From Streptomyces altiplanensis (GTDB lineage: Bacteria > Actinomycetota > Actinomycetes > Streptomycetales > Streptomycetaceae): a stretch of 38,141 nt of DNA. Below, piece after piece: positions 26,863 to 37,421 of the stretch. Within the stretch, counting starts at the first letter, position 1. Each line of letters opens with the position of its first letter. Both the position numbers and the translations under genes were made by a program. The notes below the pieces were generated by a model. That model was not told the origin of the DNA. It did not search any database and saw nothing but the letters and a program-made list of their open reading frames with translations. The stretch is taken from assembly GCA_003719395.1 (NCBI GenBank), contig RHMC01000060.1, positions 1 through 38,141 on the forward strand, in the 5' to 3' direction.

Positions 26863-27405
26863 GTGAACGCTCTGTTCCTTGCGGCGGAGGAGCCTCAAAA
26901 TCCTCTCGTCCCGCATCTCGACGAGCTGGTCATCGGTCTGATCGCCTTCGTCATCGTCTTCGGCTTCCTCGCCAAGAAGCTCCTCCCGAACATCAACAAG
27001 GTTCTGGACGAGCGCCGCGAGGCGATCGAGGGCGGCATGGAGAAGGCGGACGAGGCCCAGACCGAGGCCCAGAGCGTGCTGGAGCAGTACAAGGCCCAGC
27101 TCGCCGAGGCCCGCCACGAGGCTGCCCGCCTGCGCCAGGAGGCGCTGGAACAGGGCACTGTGCTGAAGGAAGAACTTCGCGCAGAGGGTCAGCGCCAGCG
27201 CGAGGAGATCATCGCAGCCGGCCACGCCCAGATCGAGGCGGACCGCAAGCAGGCCGCACTGTCGCTGCGCCAGGACGTGGGCAAGCTCGCCACCGACCTG
27301 GCCGGCAAGCTCGTCGGCGAGTCCCTCGAGGACCACGCCCGGCAGAGCCGCACGATCGACCGTTTCCTCAGCGAGCTCGAGGAGAAGGCCGAGGCCGCCC
27401 GATGA
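26863..27405 (+). CDS. atpF: ATP synthase F0 subunit b
   Basis: The protein has 180 residues. One N-terminal membrane helix (about 21-42) leads into a long charged coiled coil (E-A-R-H-E-A-A-R-L-R-Q-E-A) that forms the peripheral stalk and contacts subunit delta. The GTG start at 26863 follows GGAAGG; the ATG two bases earlier is out of frame. Its stop overlaps the atpH start (ATGA), so the two are coupled. Confidence 0.96.
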   Translation: MNALFLAAEEPQNPLVPHLDELVIGLIAFVIVFGFLAKKLLPNINKVLDERREAIEGGMEKADEAQTEAQSVLEQYKAQLAEARHEAARLRQEALEQGTVLKEELRAEGQRQREEIIAAGHAQIEADRKQAALSLRQDVGKLATDLAGKLVGESLEDHARQSRTIDRFLSELEEKAEAAR

Positions 27406-28215
27406 ACGGAGCGAGCCGCGAGGCACTGGCTGCCGCACGTGAGCGTCTCGACGCGCTGACCGACGACGTCGGTCGACGCGGCGAAGCTCGCTGGTGAGCT
27501 GTCCGCCGTCACCGCGCTGCTCGACCGCGAGGTGTCGCTGCGTCGGGTCCTGACCGACCCGGCGCAGGCCGGCGAGGCCAAGGCCCAGCTGGCCGCGCGA
27601 CTGCTGAGCGGTCAGGTGGGCGGCGACGCCGCCGACCTGGTCTCCGGCATGGTCCGCTCCCGCTGGTCGCAGTCGCGTGACCTGGTCGACGCGCTGGAGG
27701 AGCTGGCGGCCACCGCCGACCTCACCGCGGCGCAGCAGGCCGGCGCGCTGGACGAGGTGGAGGACGAGGTGTTCCGGTTCGGCCGGATCGTCGCGTCCGA
27801 CTCCGGGCTGCGGTCCGCGCTGACCAACAAGTCGGCGACGGTCTCCGCCAAGAGCGAGCTGCTGCGCAGCCTGCTCGGCGGCAAGGCCAACCCGGTCACC
27901 GAGCGTCTTGTGGTACGTCTCGTGGTTCAGCCGCGTGGACGTAGCCTGGAGGCGGGACTCGAGTCCCTGTCCAAGCTCGCCGCGGCGCGCCGGGACCGCA
28001 TGGTCGCCGTCGTCACCTCGGCGGTGCCGCTCACCGACCAGCAGAGGCAGCGCCTCGGCGCCGCACTGGCGAAGCTGTACGGACGCCAGATGCACCTGAA
28101 TCTCGACGTGGACCCCGAGGTCCTCGGAGGCATCCAGGTACAGGTCGGCGACGAGGTCATCAACGGCACCATCGCGGACCGTCTCGAAGAGGCGACCCGC
28201 CGCATGGCCGGCTGA
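27402..28215 (+). CDS. atpH: ATP synthase F1 subunit delta (frameshift near the start)
   Basis: About 271 residues after repair, the long actinobacterial delta. It links the b stalk to the F1 head. M-N-G-A-S-R-E-A-L-A-A-A-R-E-R-L-D-A-L-T-D is followed by a frame break near 27465-27472, after which V-D-A-A-K-L-A-G-E-L-S continues. Two missing bases (restoring a T-S-V-D-A type sequence) or one extra base both fit; as written, the first frame stops after about 32 codons. The C-terminal G-G-I-Q-V-Q-V-G-D-E-V-I-N-G-T-I segment is the delta/OSCP signature. Confidence 0.93.
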
Positions 28216-28281
28216 CCAGCCACCAACTGAACACGTATCGCTAGCGGCCCGGTTGGGCCGTGCAGAGATTGCAGAAGATTC

Positions 28282-28304
28282 CTGGGGGTCGGCCCCAGAC
28301 CCCC
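28282..28304 (+). promoter_or_regulatory. Two mutually exclusive hairpins before atpA
   Basis: GGGGGTC (28284-28290) pairs perfectly with GACCCCC (28298-28304). The same bases also allow CTGGGG (28282-28287) with CCCCAG (28293-28298). The two stems overlap, so only one can form. It lies 39 bases before the atpA start in the 127-base atpH-atpA gap. It may adjust mRNA stability or translation within the operon, or be a scattered intergenic repeat. Confidence 0.55.
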
Positions 28305-28342
28305 AAGAACTTCGGGCCCAACAAGGAGAGCAGGGAACCCAG

Positions 28343-29938
28343 ATGGCGGAGCTCACGATCCGGCCGGAGGAGATCCGGGACGCGCTGGAGAACTTTGTCC
28401 AGTCGTACCAGCCGGACGCGGCCTCGCGCGAGGAGGTCGGAACGGTAAGCGTTGCCGGCGACGGCATCGCGAAGGTCGAGGGTCTTCCCTCGGCCATGGC
28501 GAACGAGCTGCTGAAGTTCGAGGACGGCACCCTCGGTCTCGCCCTCAACCTCGAGGAGCGGGAGATCGGCGCGATCGTCCTCGGCGAGTTCAGCGGTATC
28601 GAGGAGGGCCAGCCGGTGCAGCGCACCGGTGAGGTGCTCTCCGTCGGCGTCGGCGAGGGTTACCTCGGCCGCGTCGTCGACCCGCTCGGCAACCCGATCG
28701 ACGGTCTCGGCGAGATCGCGACCGACAGCCGTCGCGCCCTCGAGCTGCAGGCCCCCGGCGTCATGGTCCGCAAGTCGGTCCACGAGCCGATGCAGACCGG
28801 CTACAAGGCCGTCGACGCGATGGTGCCGATCGGCCGTGGCCAGCGTCAGCTGATCATTGGTGACCGTCAGACCGGCAAGACCGCTCTGGCCGTCGACACG
28901 ATCATCAACCAGCGCGACAACTGGCGCTCGGGCGACGTGAACAAGCAGGTGCGCTGCATCTACGTCGCCATCGGCCAGAAGGGCTCCACCATCGCGTCCG
29001 TTCGCGGTGCGCTGGAGGAGGCGGGCGCGCTCGAGTACACGACGATCGTCGCCGCCCCGGCTTCCGACCCGGCCGGCTTCAAGTACCTGGCGCCGTACAC
29101 CGGTTCTGCCATCGGCCAGCACTGGATGTACCAGGGCAAGCACGTCCTGATCATCTTCGACGACCTGTCGAAGCAGGCCGACGCCTACCGCGCCGTGTCG
29201 CTGCTGCTGCGCCGTCCGCCGGGCCGCGAGGCCTACCCGGGCGACGTCTTCTACCTGCACTCGCGTCTGCTGGAGCGCTGCGCCAAGCTCTCCGACGACA
29301 TGGGCGCCGGTTCGATGACGGGTCTGCCGATCGTCGAGACCAAGGCGAACGACGTGTCGGCGTTCATCCCGACCAACGTCATCTCCATCACCGACGGCCA
29401 GTGCTTCCTGGAGTCCGACCTGTTCAACGCGGGCCAGCGCCCGGCGCTGAACGTCGGTATCTCGGTCTCGCGCGTCGGTGGCTCCGCCCAGCACAAGGCC
29501 ATGAAGCAGGTTTCCGGCCGACTGCGCGTGGACCTCGCCCAGTACCGCGAGCTGGAGGCGTTCGCCGCCTTCGGTTCCGACCTGGACGCGGCCTCGAAGG
29601 CGGCGCTGGAGCGCGGCAAGCGCATGGTCGAGCTGCTGAAGCAGCCGCAGTACAACCCGTACCCCGTCGAGGAGCAGGTCGTCTCCGTCTGGGCCGGCAC
29701 CACCGGCAAGATGGACGACGTCCCGGTCGAGGACATCCGTCGCTTCGAGAGCGAGCTGCTGGAGCACCTGCGCCGCGAGCGCAAGGAGCTGCTGACCAGC
29801 ATCGCCGAGGGCGGCAAGATGTCGGACGACACCCTGACGTCGGTCGCGGACGCCATCGCCGCCTTCAAGCGGCAGTTCGAGACCTCGGACGGCAAGCTCC
29901 TGGGCGAGGACGCGCCGGCCGTCAACGTCTCCAAGTGA
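28343..29938 (+). CDS. atpA: ATP synthase F1 subunit alpha
   Basis: The protein has 531 residues and no frame break. It has the N-terminal beta-barrel, then Walker A G-D-R-Q-T-G-K-T (173-180), the Walker B-like L-I-I-F-D-D segment, and the S-I-S-V-S-R-V-G-G-S-A-Q motif of alpha subunits. It alternates with beta in the F1 hexamer and holds the non-catalytic nucleotide sites. The ATG at 28343 starts the usual M-A-E-L-T-I-R-P-E-E-I; AAGGAGAG lies about 12 bases upstream. The in-frame extension to 28253 covers the hairpin region and is rejected. Confidence 0.97.
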   Translation: MAELTIRPEEIRDALENFVQSYQPDAASREEVGTVSVAGDGIAKVEGLPSAMANELLKFEDGTLGLALNLEEREIGAIVLGEFSGIEEGQPVQRTGEVLSVGVGEGYLGRVVDPLGNPIDGLGEIATDSRRALELQAPGVMVRKSVHEPMQTGYKAVDAMVPIGRGQRQLIIGDRQTGKTALAVDTIINQRDNWRSGDVNKQVRCIYVAIGQKGSTIASVRGALEEAGALEYTTIVAAPASDPAGFKYLAPYTGSAIGQHWMYQGKHVLIIFDDLSKQADAYRAVSLLLRRPPGREAYPGDVFYLHSRLLERCAKLSDDMGAGSMTGLPIVETKANDVSAFIPTNVISITDGQCFLESDLFNAGQRPALNVGISVSRVGGSAQHKAMKQVSGRLRVDLAQYRELEAFAAFGSDLDAASKAALERGKRMVELLKQPQYNPYPVEEQVVSVWAGTTGKMDDVPVEDIRRFESELLEHLRRERKELLTSIAEGGKMSDDTLTSVADAIAAFKRQFETSDGKLLGEDAPAVNVSK

Positions 29939-29958
29939 CGACGGAAGGGACCTGACTC

Positions 29959-30875
29959 ATGGGAGCCCAGCTCCGGGTCTACAAGCGTCGCATCCGATCC
30001 GTCACCGCGACCAAGAAGATCACCAAGGCGATGGAGATGATCGCCGCCTCGCGCATCGTCAAGGCGCAGCGCCAGGTGGCGGCTTCTACGCCGTACGCGA
30101 CCGAGCTCACCCGTGCGGTGACCGCGGTGGCGACCGGCTCCACCACCAAGCACGCCCTGACCACCGAGGTCGAGAAGCCGACCCGGGCCGCTGTCCTGCT
30201 CGTCACGAGCGACCGCGGTCTGGCCGGCGGCTACTCCTCGAACGCCCTCAAGGCGGGGGAGCGGCTGACGGAGCGGCTCCGCGGTGAGGGCAAGGACGTC
30301 GACACGTACATCGTCGGCCGCAAGGGCGTCGCCTACTACAACTTCCGCGAGCGCAAGGTCGCGGAGTCGTGGACGGGCTTCACCGACAGTCCGACGTACG
30401 CGGACGCCAAGAGCGTCGCCGCGCCGCTGATCAAGGCGATCGAGACGGAAACGGCCGAGGGCGGCGTGGATGAACTCCACATCGTCTTCACCGAGTTCGT
30501 GTCGATGATGACGCAGAACCCGGTGGAGAACCGGATGCTGCCGCTCAGCCTCGACCAGACCGCGGAGGAGTCCGGTACGAAGGGCGAAATCCTTCCGCTG
30601 TTCGACTTCGAGCCGTCGGCGGAGGACGTCCTCGACGCTCTGCTGCCGCGCTACGTCGAGAGCCGCATCTACAACGCACTGCTGCAGGCCGCCGCTTCCG
30701 AGCACGCCGCCCGCCGCCGCGCGATGAAGTCGGCGACCGACAACGCCGGGGAGCTCATCAAGAGCCTCTCCCGGCTTGCCAACGCGGCCCGCCAGGCCGA
30801 AATCACCCAGGAAATCAGCGAGATCGTCGGTGGCGCCAGCGCCCTGGCCGACGCGACCGCGGGGAGTGACAAGTA

Positions 30876-30876
<1 letters not shown>
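29959..30876 (+). CDS. atpG: ATP synthase F1 subunit gamma
   Basis: The protein has 305 residues. It is the central rotor shaft. The N-terminal coiled-coil signature I-R-S-V-T-A-T-K-K-I-T-K-A-M-E-M and the C-terminal helix (N-A-A-R-Q-A-E-I-T-Q-E-I) are both present. There is a short insertion relative to E. coli gamma, as usual in actinobacteria. GGAAGGGA precedes the ATG. The last base of its TAA is the first base of the atpD ATG. Confidence 0.97.
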
Positions 30877-32316
<1,440 letters not shown>

Positions 32317-32349
32317 ACCACCCGAGCCGCGTGACTCACGTGACTCATG

Positions 32350-32380
32350 GGAGAGGGGCGGGTCCGTCCCGCCCCTCTCC
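32350..32380 (+). terminator. Strong hairpin between atpD and atpC
   Basis: A perfect 13-bp stem, GGAGAGGGGCGGG (32350-32362) with CCCGCCCCTCTCC (32368-32380), has a 5-base loop and no T tract. It lies 33 bases past the atpD stop. Just upstream GTGACTCA occurs twice (32331-32346). TAGAAT (32391-32396) downstream could be a -10 for atpC. It probably reduces rather than abolishes read-through. Confidence 0.6.
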
Positions 32381-32443
32381 GTACGCCCCCTAGAATTGAC
32401 CCAACACCCGGCACAACCGCCGGTGGTGACCCGAGGAGCCACC

Positions 32444-32817
32444 TTGGCTGCTGAGCTGCACGTCGAGCTGGTCGCGGCGGACCGTAACGTCTGGTCCGGC
32501 GAGGCCTCCCTGGTCGTCGCGCGCACCACGTCCGGCGACATCGGCGTCATGCCCGGTCACCAGCCGCTGCTGGGTGTGCTGGAGTCGGGCCCGGTGACGA
32601 TCCGTACGAGTGACGGCGGCACTGTCGTCGCCGCTGTGCACGGCGGGTTCATCTCTTTCGCCGACAACAAGCTGTCTCTGCTCGCGGAGATCGCCGAGCT
32701 GGCGGACGAGATCGACGCCGTGCGTGCCGCCGGGCGCTGGAGCGGGCGAAGGCGAGGCGGACGCCGCCGCCGAGCGCCGCGCCGACGTCCGACTGCGCGC
32801 GGTCGCGGGACACGTGA
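32444..32817 (+). CDS. atpC: ATP synthase F1 subunit epsilon (frameshifts in the C-terminal helix region)
   Basis: About 124 residues after repair. The N-terminal beta-sandwich (A-E-L-H-V-E-L-V-A-A-D; G-D-I-G-V-M-P-G-H-Q-P-L-L) is intact. The C-terminal helical hairpin is split across frames: one base missing near 32730 (A-R-A-L-E-R-A-K), one near 32753 (E-A-D-A-A-A-E-R-R-A-D-V-R-L-R-A-V-A), and probably one extra just before the TGA at 32815-32817. The exact C-terminus is uncertain. Epsilon couples rotation and can inhibit ATP hydrolysis. The rare TTG start follows CGAGGAG at a good distance. It is separated from atpD by a strong hairpin. Confidence 0.9.
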
Positions 32818-32953
32818 GTCCCGCACCGACACGTTTTGACTTTCAGCCGCCGGCCCGTACCTGGATACTCCAGAGCCGGGTCGCGGCTGAGGCGATACAG
32901 CTGGGACTTCTGTTCTTTTACTGGTACTGGATGAAGCGAGGAGGTCGGTGGAT

Positions 32954-33400
32954 ATGTTCCTCGCTCTGCTCGTGAGCGGCTCGGTAGTCGTGCTGGTACT
33001 GGTGGGACTGTTCGTCTTCGGGCTGCGCCGGCGGCTGATCCAGCGCTCCGGCGGCACTTTCGACTGCAGTCTGCGCTGGAACACCCCCGAGGAGCCCGAC
33101 ACCTCGGGCAAGGGGTGGGTGTACGGCGTCGCCCGCTACAGCGGCGACCGCATCGACTGGTTCCGCGTCTTCTCGTACGCCCCCCGCCCGCGCCGCGTCC
33201 TGGAGCGCTCGGCGATCGAGGTGCTCTCGCGCCGCGCTCCCGAGGGCGAGGAAGAGCTGGCGCTGCTGTCCGACGCCTGCATCCTCGGCTGCGCGCATCG
33301 CGGTACGCGGCTGGAGCTGGCGATGAGCGAGGACGCTCTCACCGGTTTCCTCGCCTGGCTGGAGGCCGCGCCTCCCGGCCAGCGCGTCAACGTGGCGTAG
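32954..33400 (+). CDS. DUF2550 membrane-anchored protein
   Basis: The protein has 148 residues. One N-terminal membrane helix (about 2-24) is followed by R-R-R and a soluble domain with G-G-T-F-D-C-S-L-R-W, G-V-A-R-Y and W-F-R-V-F-S-Y, the DUF2550 pattern. It is conserved next to atpC in actinomycetes, but its function is unknown. The ATG at 32954 is 9 bases after AGGAGG, better than the GTG at 32948, which is only 3 bases away. A TTGACT (32836-32841) could be part of its own promoter, with a weak -10. The gene ends before a strong bidirectional terminator. Confidence 0.88.
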   Translation: MFLALLVSGSVVVLVLVGLFVFGLRRRLIQRSGGTFDCSLRWNTPEEPDTSGKGWVYGVARYSGDRIDWFRVFSYAPRPRRVLERSAIEVLSRRAPEGEEELALLSDACILGCAHRGTRLELAMSEDALTGFLAWLEAAPPGQRVNVA

Positions 33401-33413
33401 ACGGCGCAGAAAG

Positions 33414-33455
33414 CAGTCGGGGGGACGGGTCACTGACCCGTCCCCCCGACTGTTT
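33414..33455. terminator. Bidirectional terminator
   Basis: The inverted repeat CAGTCGGGGGGACGGGTCA (33414-33432) and its exact complement (33434-33452) form a stem of about 17 bp, then TTTC on the plus strand. It separates the DUF2550 gene from the convergent chitinase gene and can serve both. Confidence 0.92.
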
Positions 33456-33480
33456 CAAGCCTTTGTGCTGTGGACCTTTA

Positions 33481-35331
33481 CTACTTCAGACCGTTGTTGA
33501 TCGCGGTCACCAGCTCGCCATTGGCGGTGTCGCCGCTGAATTCCCAGAAGAACGCGCCTCCCAGGCCCTGCCCCTTCGCCCAGCTCATCTTCGAGGCGAT
33601 GGTCGCGGGGGTGTCGTAGCTCCACCAGTCGGTGCCGCAGTGGGCGTACGCCGTGCCCGCGACGGTACCGTTCGCCGGGCACTTGGTCTTGAGGACCTTG
33701 TAGTCCTCGATGCCCGACTCGTACGTGCCGGCGGCGGGGCCGGTCGCCGTGCCGCCCGGCTCCTTCTGCGTGACGCCCGTCCAGCCGCGCCCGTAGAAGC
33801 CGATGCCGAGCAGCAGCTTCTTCGCCGGCACGCCCTTCGCCTTGAGCTTGGCGATGGCGTCGGCCGAGGTGTAGCCGGCCTGCGGGATGCCGGTGTACGA
33901 GGTCAGCGGGGAGTGCGGGGCGGTCGGACCGTTCTTGGCCCAGGCGCCGAAGAAGTCGTACGTCATCACGTTGTACCAGTCGGAGTACGCGGCCGCTCCG
34001 GCGTAGTCGGCGGCGTCGATCTTGCCGCCGGCCGTGGCGTCCGCCGTGATGGCGGCGGTGACCAGGTTGTCCGTGCCGAACTTGGTGCGCATGGCCTGCA
34101 TCATGTTCTTGAACGCGGCCGGGCCGCTGGTGTCGCAGGACAGACCGCAGGCGTTCGGGTACTCCCAGTCCAGGTCGATGCCGTCGAAGACGTCGGCCCA
34201 GCGCGGGTCCTCCACCAGCTTGTAGCAGGAGTCGGCGAACGCGGCCGGGTTCTTGACGGCGTCGGTGAAGCCGCCGGACCAGGTCCAGCCGCCGAAGGAC
34301 CACAGCACCTTGATGTTCGGGTGCTTCGCCTTGAGCTTGCGCAGCTGGTTGAAGTTGCCGCGCAGCGGCTGGTCCCAGGTGTCGGCCTTGCCGTCGACGC
34401 TCTGGTCGGCGGTGTACGCCTTGTCGATCGCCGCGAAGCTGTCGCCCATGGTGCACTTGCCACCCTGGACGTTGCCGAACGAGTAGTTGATGTGCGTGAT
34501 CTTGCCGGCGGAGCCGGAGGTGTCCAGGTTCTTCACGTGGTAGTTGCGTCCGTAGACGCCCCACTCGGTGAAGTAGCCCAGCTTGACCTGGGTGCCCGGC
34601 CCGGGGCCGGGGTCCGTGCCCCCGCCGGTGGTCCTGACCGCGCGGGCGCCGCTGACCGGGCCCGTCTGGTCGGCGGTGTCACGGGCCTGGACGGAGTACG
34701 AGTAGTCGGTGCCCGCGGTGAGGCCGTTGTCCGTGTACGACGTGGTGGTGACCGTCGCGACCTTGGCGCCGTCGCGCAGCACGTCGTAGTTCTTGACGCC
34801 CTTGTCGTCGGTGGACGCGGTCCACGAGAGCTTCACCGACGTGTCGGTGACGGTGCTCGCGGAGGGGGTGCCGGGGGCGGTCGGCGGGGTGTCGCCGGGT
34901 ACGGAGCCGCCGTCGCAGGAGCCGCCGTTGAGCTTGCAGCCGCTGGGGGAGCCGGTGCCGGTTCCGTTGAAGCCGAAGGACACGCTGGCGCCGGGGGCCA
35001 GGCTGCCGGCCCAGCTCTTGTTCTTGGCGGTCCAGTGGTTGCCCGAGTTGGTGACGTCGGCGTCCCAGGCGGAGGTGACGGACGTACCGGCCGGGAAGTC
35101 CCACTCGACGGTCCACCCGCTGAGGGTGGTGGTGCCGGTGTTCTTCACCGTCCACTTCCCCTCGAAGCCGGTGCCCCAGTCGGAGCTCTTGGTGTACGAG
35201 GCGGTCGCCGACTCGGCGGCCTGTGCGGGGGAGGCGAGGCCGACCATGGCGGCGAGGGGCACGATCAGCGCGGTCAGTCCGGCTGCCGCCCGGGTTCTGA
35301 AGCGTGTGCGTAGGGGGGTCGATGTACTCAA
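33481..35331 (-). CDS. chiC: Secreted GH18 chitinase with CBM2 and FnIII domains
   Basis: The protein has 616 residues, uninterrupted. A Sec signal peptide (to about 38, ending A-Q-A-A) precedes a family-2 carbohydrate-binding module (S-D-W-G-T-G-F-E-G-K-W-T-V), a fibronectin III domain (P-P-T-A-P-G-T-P-S-A to about 232), a Gly/Pro linker, and the GH18 barrel. The catalytic motif is D-G-I-D-L-D-W-E, with Glu as acid/base. It hydrolyses chitin outside the cell. The TTG at 35331 is chosen because GGGAG lies 7 bases upstream; the in-frame ATG at 35397 lies in the leader. Domain order and sequence closely resemble S. coelicolor ChiC from memory. The chiR-chiS pair lies just upstream. Confidence 0.95.
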   Translation of the reverse strand: MSTSTPLRTRFRTRAAAGLTALIVPLAAMVGLASPAQAAESATASYTKSSDWGTGFEGKWTVKNTGTTTLSGWTVEWDFPAGTSVTSAWDADVTNSGNHWTAKNKSWAGSLAPGASVSFGFNGTGTGSPSGCKLNGGSCDGGSVPGDTPPTAPGTPSASTVTDTSVKLSWTASTDDKGVKNYDVLRDGAKVATVTTTSYTDNGLTAGTDYSYSVQARDTADQTGPVSGARAVRTTGGGTDPGPGPGTQVKLGYFTEWGVYGRNYHVKNLDTSGSAGKITHINYSFGNVQGGKCTMGDSFAAIDKAYTADQSVDGKADTWDQPLRGNFNQLRKLKAKHPNIKVLWSFGGWTWSGGFTDAVKNPAAFADSCYKLVEDPRWADVFDGIDLDWEYPNACGLSCDTSGPAAFKNMMQAMRTKFGTDNLVTAAITADATAGGKIDAADYAGAAAYSDWYNVMTYDFFGAWAKNGPTAPHSPLTSYTGIPQAGYTSADAIAKLKAKGVPAKKLLLGIGFYGRGWTGVTQKEPGGTATGPAAGTYESGIEDYKVLKTKCPANGTVAGTAYAHCGTDWWSYDTPATIASKMSWAKGQGLGGAFFWEFSGDTANGELVTAINNGLK

Positions 35332-35434
35332 GGGTGCTCCCAAGAGAGAGGTCCGGCGGTGAAAGGGGATGGGACCTGCGCCGCTCGGCGAGCACACCGG
35401 ATTGACATGACACGCTCACCACTGCGGTGCGGCG

Positions 35435-35476
35435 AGCGTAGGAAGGTCTGGACCAATCGTCAAGAGGTCTGGACCA
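35435..35476 (-). promoter_or_regulatory. Chitinase promoter with two TGGTCCAGACCT repeats
   Basis: On the minus strand, -35 TTGACG (35463-35458) and -10 TACGCT (35440-35435) are exactly 17 bp apart. TGGTCCAGACCT occurs as direct repeats at 35465-35476 and 35444-35455, 21 bp apart: one just upstream of the -35, the other inside the spacer. Such repeats are established control elements of streptomycete chitinase promoters and resemble the DasR site TGGTCTAGACCA. Repression by DasR, relieved by GlcN-6-P, is inferred. Confidence 0.85.
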
Positions 35477-35516
35477 CCGGAGTCCAGCTGGGGGTCGTCC
35501 CAAGGACACCGGGTGC

Positions 35517-36167
35517 TCAGATGCCCAACTCCTGAGCGAGTACGGCTGCTTGCACCCGGCTGCGCAGCTCCAGCTTCCCCAGCAGGCGGCTCACGTGCGT
35601 CTTCACCGTCGCCTCGGCCATGGACAGACGCAGGGCGATCTCCGCGTTCGACATCCCTTCGCCCAGGCACGACAGCACCTCGCGCTCGCGCCGGGTGAGC
35701 GAATCGAGCACGGCCGGATCCGGCGCGTCCGCGGACCGTACGGGCACGGGCGACGCGAACTCCGCGATCAGCCGGCGGGTGACGGCGGGCGCGATCAGAC
35801 CCTCGCCGCGCGCCACCGTACGTACCGCCTCGATCAGGTCCTTCGCGTCGGTGTTCTTCAGCAGGAAGCCCGCGGCCCCCGCGCGCAGCGCCCCGAAGAC
35901 GTACTCGTCGAGGTCGAAGGTGGTCAGCACCAGGACGTCGGCGAGCTGCTCCTCCACCACCTGCCGGGTCGCCGACACTCCGTCCAGGCGCGGCATCTGC
36001 ACGTCCATCAGCACCAGGTCCGGGCGCAGCTCGCGGGCCATCCTGACCGCCGCCTCGCCGTCCCCGGCCTCCCCGGCCACCTCGATGTCCGGAGCGCTGT
36101 TCAGGATGAGCACCAGGCCCGCCCGTACCGCCGACTGGTCTTCCGCGACCAGCACCCGAATCGTCAT
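35517..36167 (-). CDS. chiR: NarL/LuxR-type response regulator, probably ChiR
   Basis: The protein has 216 residues. It has a receiver domain with E-D at 9-10, phosphoacceptor Asp55 (V-L-M-D-V-Q-M-P) and Lys in F-L-L-K-N. The LuxR helix-turn-helix is at about 150-212 (L-T-R-R-E-R-E-V-L, N-A-E-I-A, V-K-T-H-V-S-R-L-L). Its ATG overlaps the kinase stop (ATGA), so the two are coupled. It lies directly upstream of the chitinase gene in the same direction, the place of chiR in S. coelicolor. The name rests on this context; other targets, such as the divergent membrane gene, are possible. Confidence 0.88.
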   Translation of the reverse strand: MTIRVLVAEDQSAVRAGLVLILNSAPDIEVAGEAGDGEAAVRMARELRPDLVLMDVQMPRLDGVSATRQVVEEQLADVLVLTTFDLDEYVFGALRAGAAGFLLKNTDAKDLIEAVRTVARGEGLIAPAVTRRLIAEFASPVPVRSADAPDPAVLDSLTRREREVLSCLGEGMSNAEIALRLSMAEATVKTHVSRLLGKLELRSRVQAAVLAQELGI

Positions 36168-37364
36168 GCGGAGAGCTCCGTATCGTCCTCTGCGGGCAGC
36201 TGTGCCCGTACCTGCCAGATCTTCGTGCCGTCCGCCGCGGTGTCCGGACCCGCCTCCAGCGTCCCGTCGAGCAGCGACACCCGCTCCCGCATCCCCACCA
36301 GACCGGCCCCGGAACCGGGCGCGCGCGGGCCCGGCCGCTCTCCGTACGGGCTGGTCACCCGCACCGTCAGCCGCCGGCCGGTGTGTGCGAGCGACACGGT
36401 GACCGTGCCGGGGGAGGCGTGCTTGAGGGCATTGGTCAGGGACTCCTGGACGATCCGGTACGCGGCCATCTCGACCGGCGCCGGGAGCCGGCCGCCCACC
36501 TCGCGTCCGTCGTCGAGGACGAAGGCGAGACCGCTGTCGGCGCCGACCGTACGCACCTGGCCCAGGAGGGCGTCGAGTCCGTCGAGCGAGGGGGCGGCGG
36601 CGGGCTCCCGGCCCGCTCCGCCGGCGTCCCGGAGCAGCCCGATGAGCCGGCGCATCTCGGCCAGGCCCTGGACGCTGTTCTCGCGGATGACGGCCAGCGC
36701 GTCCGCCGACGCCTTCGGCTCTCCTATGGACAGCGCGGCCGTGGAGTGGATCGCGATGGCCGAGAGGTGGTTGGCGAAACGTCGTGCAGCTCGCGCGCCA
36801 TCCGGGACCGCTCGGCCACGATGGCCTGGCCGCGGTCGATCTCGGCCAGCAGCTGCGGTCTGCTCGGCGCGCACCGCGCCGCCTCGGCCGCCTGGCGGTG
36901 GTTGCGCAGGGTGGCGCCGGTGACGGCGGGCGCGAGGGAGACCAGACCGGTGACGACACCGAGGAGCAGCGCTCCGGCCGGCGGAACCAGGCCAGGCGGC
37001 GATCGTGACGGTGACGGTGACCAGCCCGCTGACAACCGGGATCCGGCGGGCGGACGCGGGGGTTCCGTACACCACGCCGGCGTACATCAGGTCGGTGAAC
37101 ATGAGGACGGTGGCCAGGTTGCCGTGGGTGAACTGGTCCGCGATCACCGCGAGCGTGCCGACGAGCAGGGCCGCACGTGGGCACGACCTGCGCAGCAGCT
37201 CCAGGAAGGCCGTCACGGCGAGCGGTACGAGCGTCACCCAGGGCGGCAGGAAGTCGCGGTCGGGCGTGAGGTGCAGCCCGAGGCCCCACAGCAGGGCCCC
37301 GCCGAGCAGACCGGTCACCGCGATGAGGACGTCGACGGCGGTGGGGGCGGGGGAACCGGGTCAC
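36164..37364 (-). CDS. chiS: Sensor histidine kinase, probably ChiS (frameshifted)
   Basis: About 400 residues after repair. The N-terminal part has roughly four membrane helices and no large outer domain. The HisKA_3 box is M-A-R-E-L-H-D-V followed by F-A-N-H-L-S-A-I-A-I-H, with the phosphorylated His in E-L-H-D; the ATPase domain has E-S-L-T-N-A-L-K-H-A and G-A-G-L-V-G-M-R-E-R. Frame breaks: one extra C near 36993, one base missing near 36780 (within the H box), and probably one indel in the G5 run at 37349-37353. Without the last, the start is the GTG at 37318; with it, GTG 37364 gives a fuller N-terminus. It is coupled to the response regulator. Confidence 0.8.
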
Positions 37365-37421
37365 GCCACCATCCAACACGGTACGGACCGGCTCGTCCTC
37401 CCCGTGCGGGGTGAGCCGCGG

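Noticed and set aside
33115..35313. 732-codon plus-strand frame over the chitinase
   Set aside because: It is antisense to an intact, well-recognised GH18 gene, lies past a strong terminator, and has Val/Gly/Ala-rich shadow composition.
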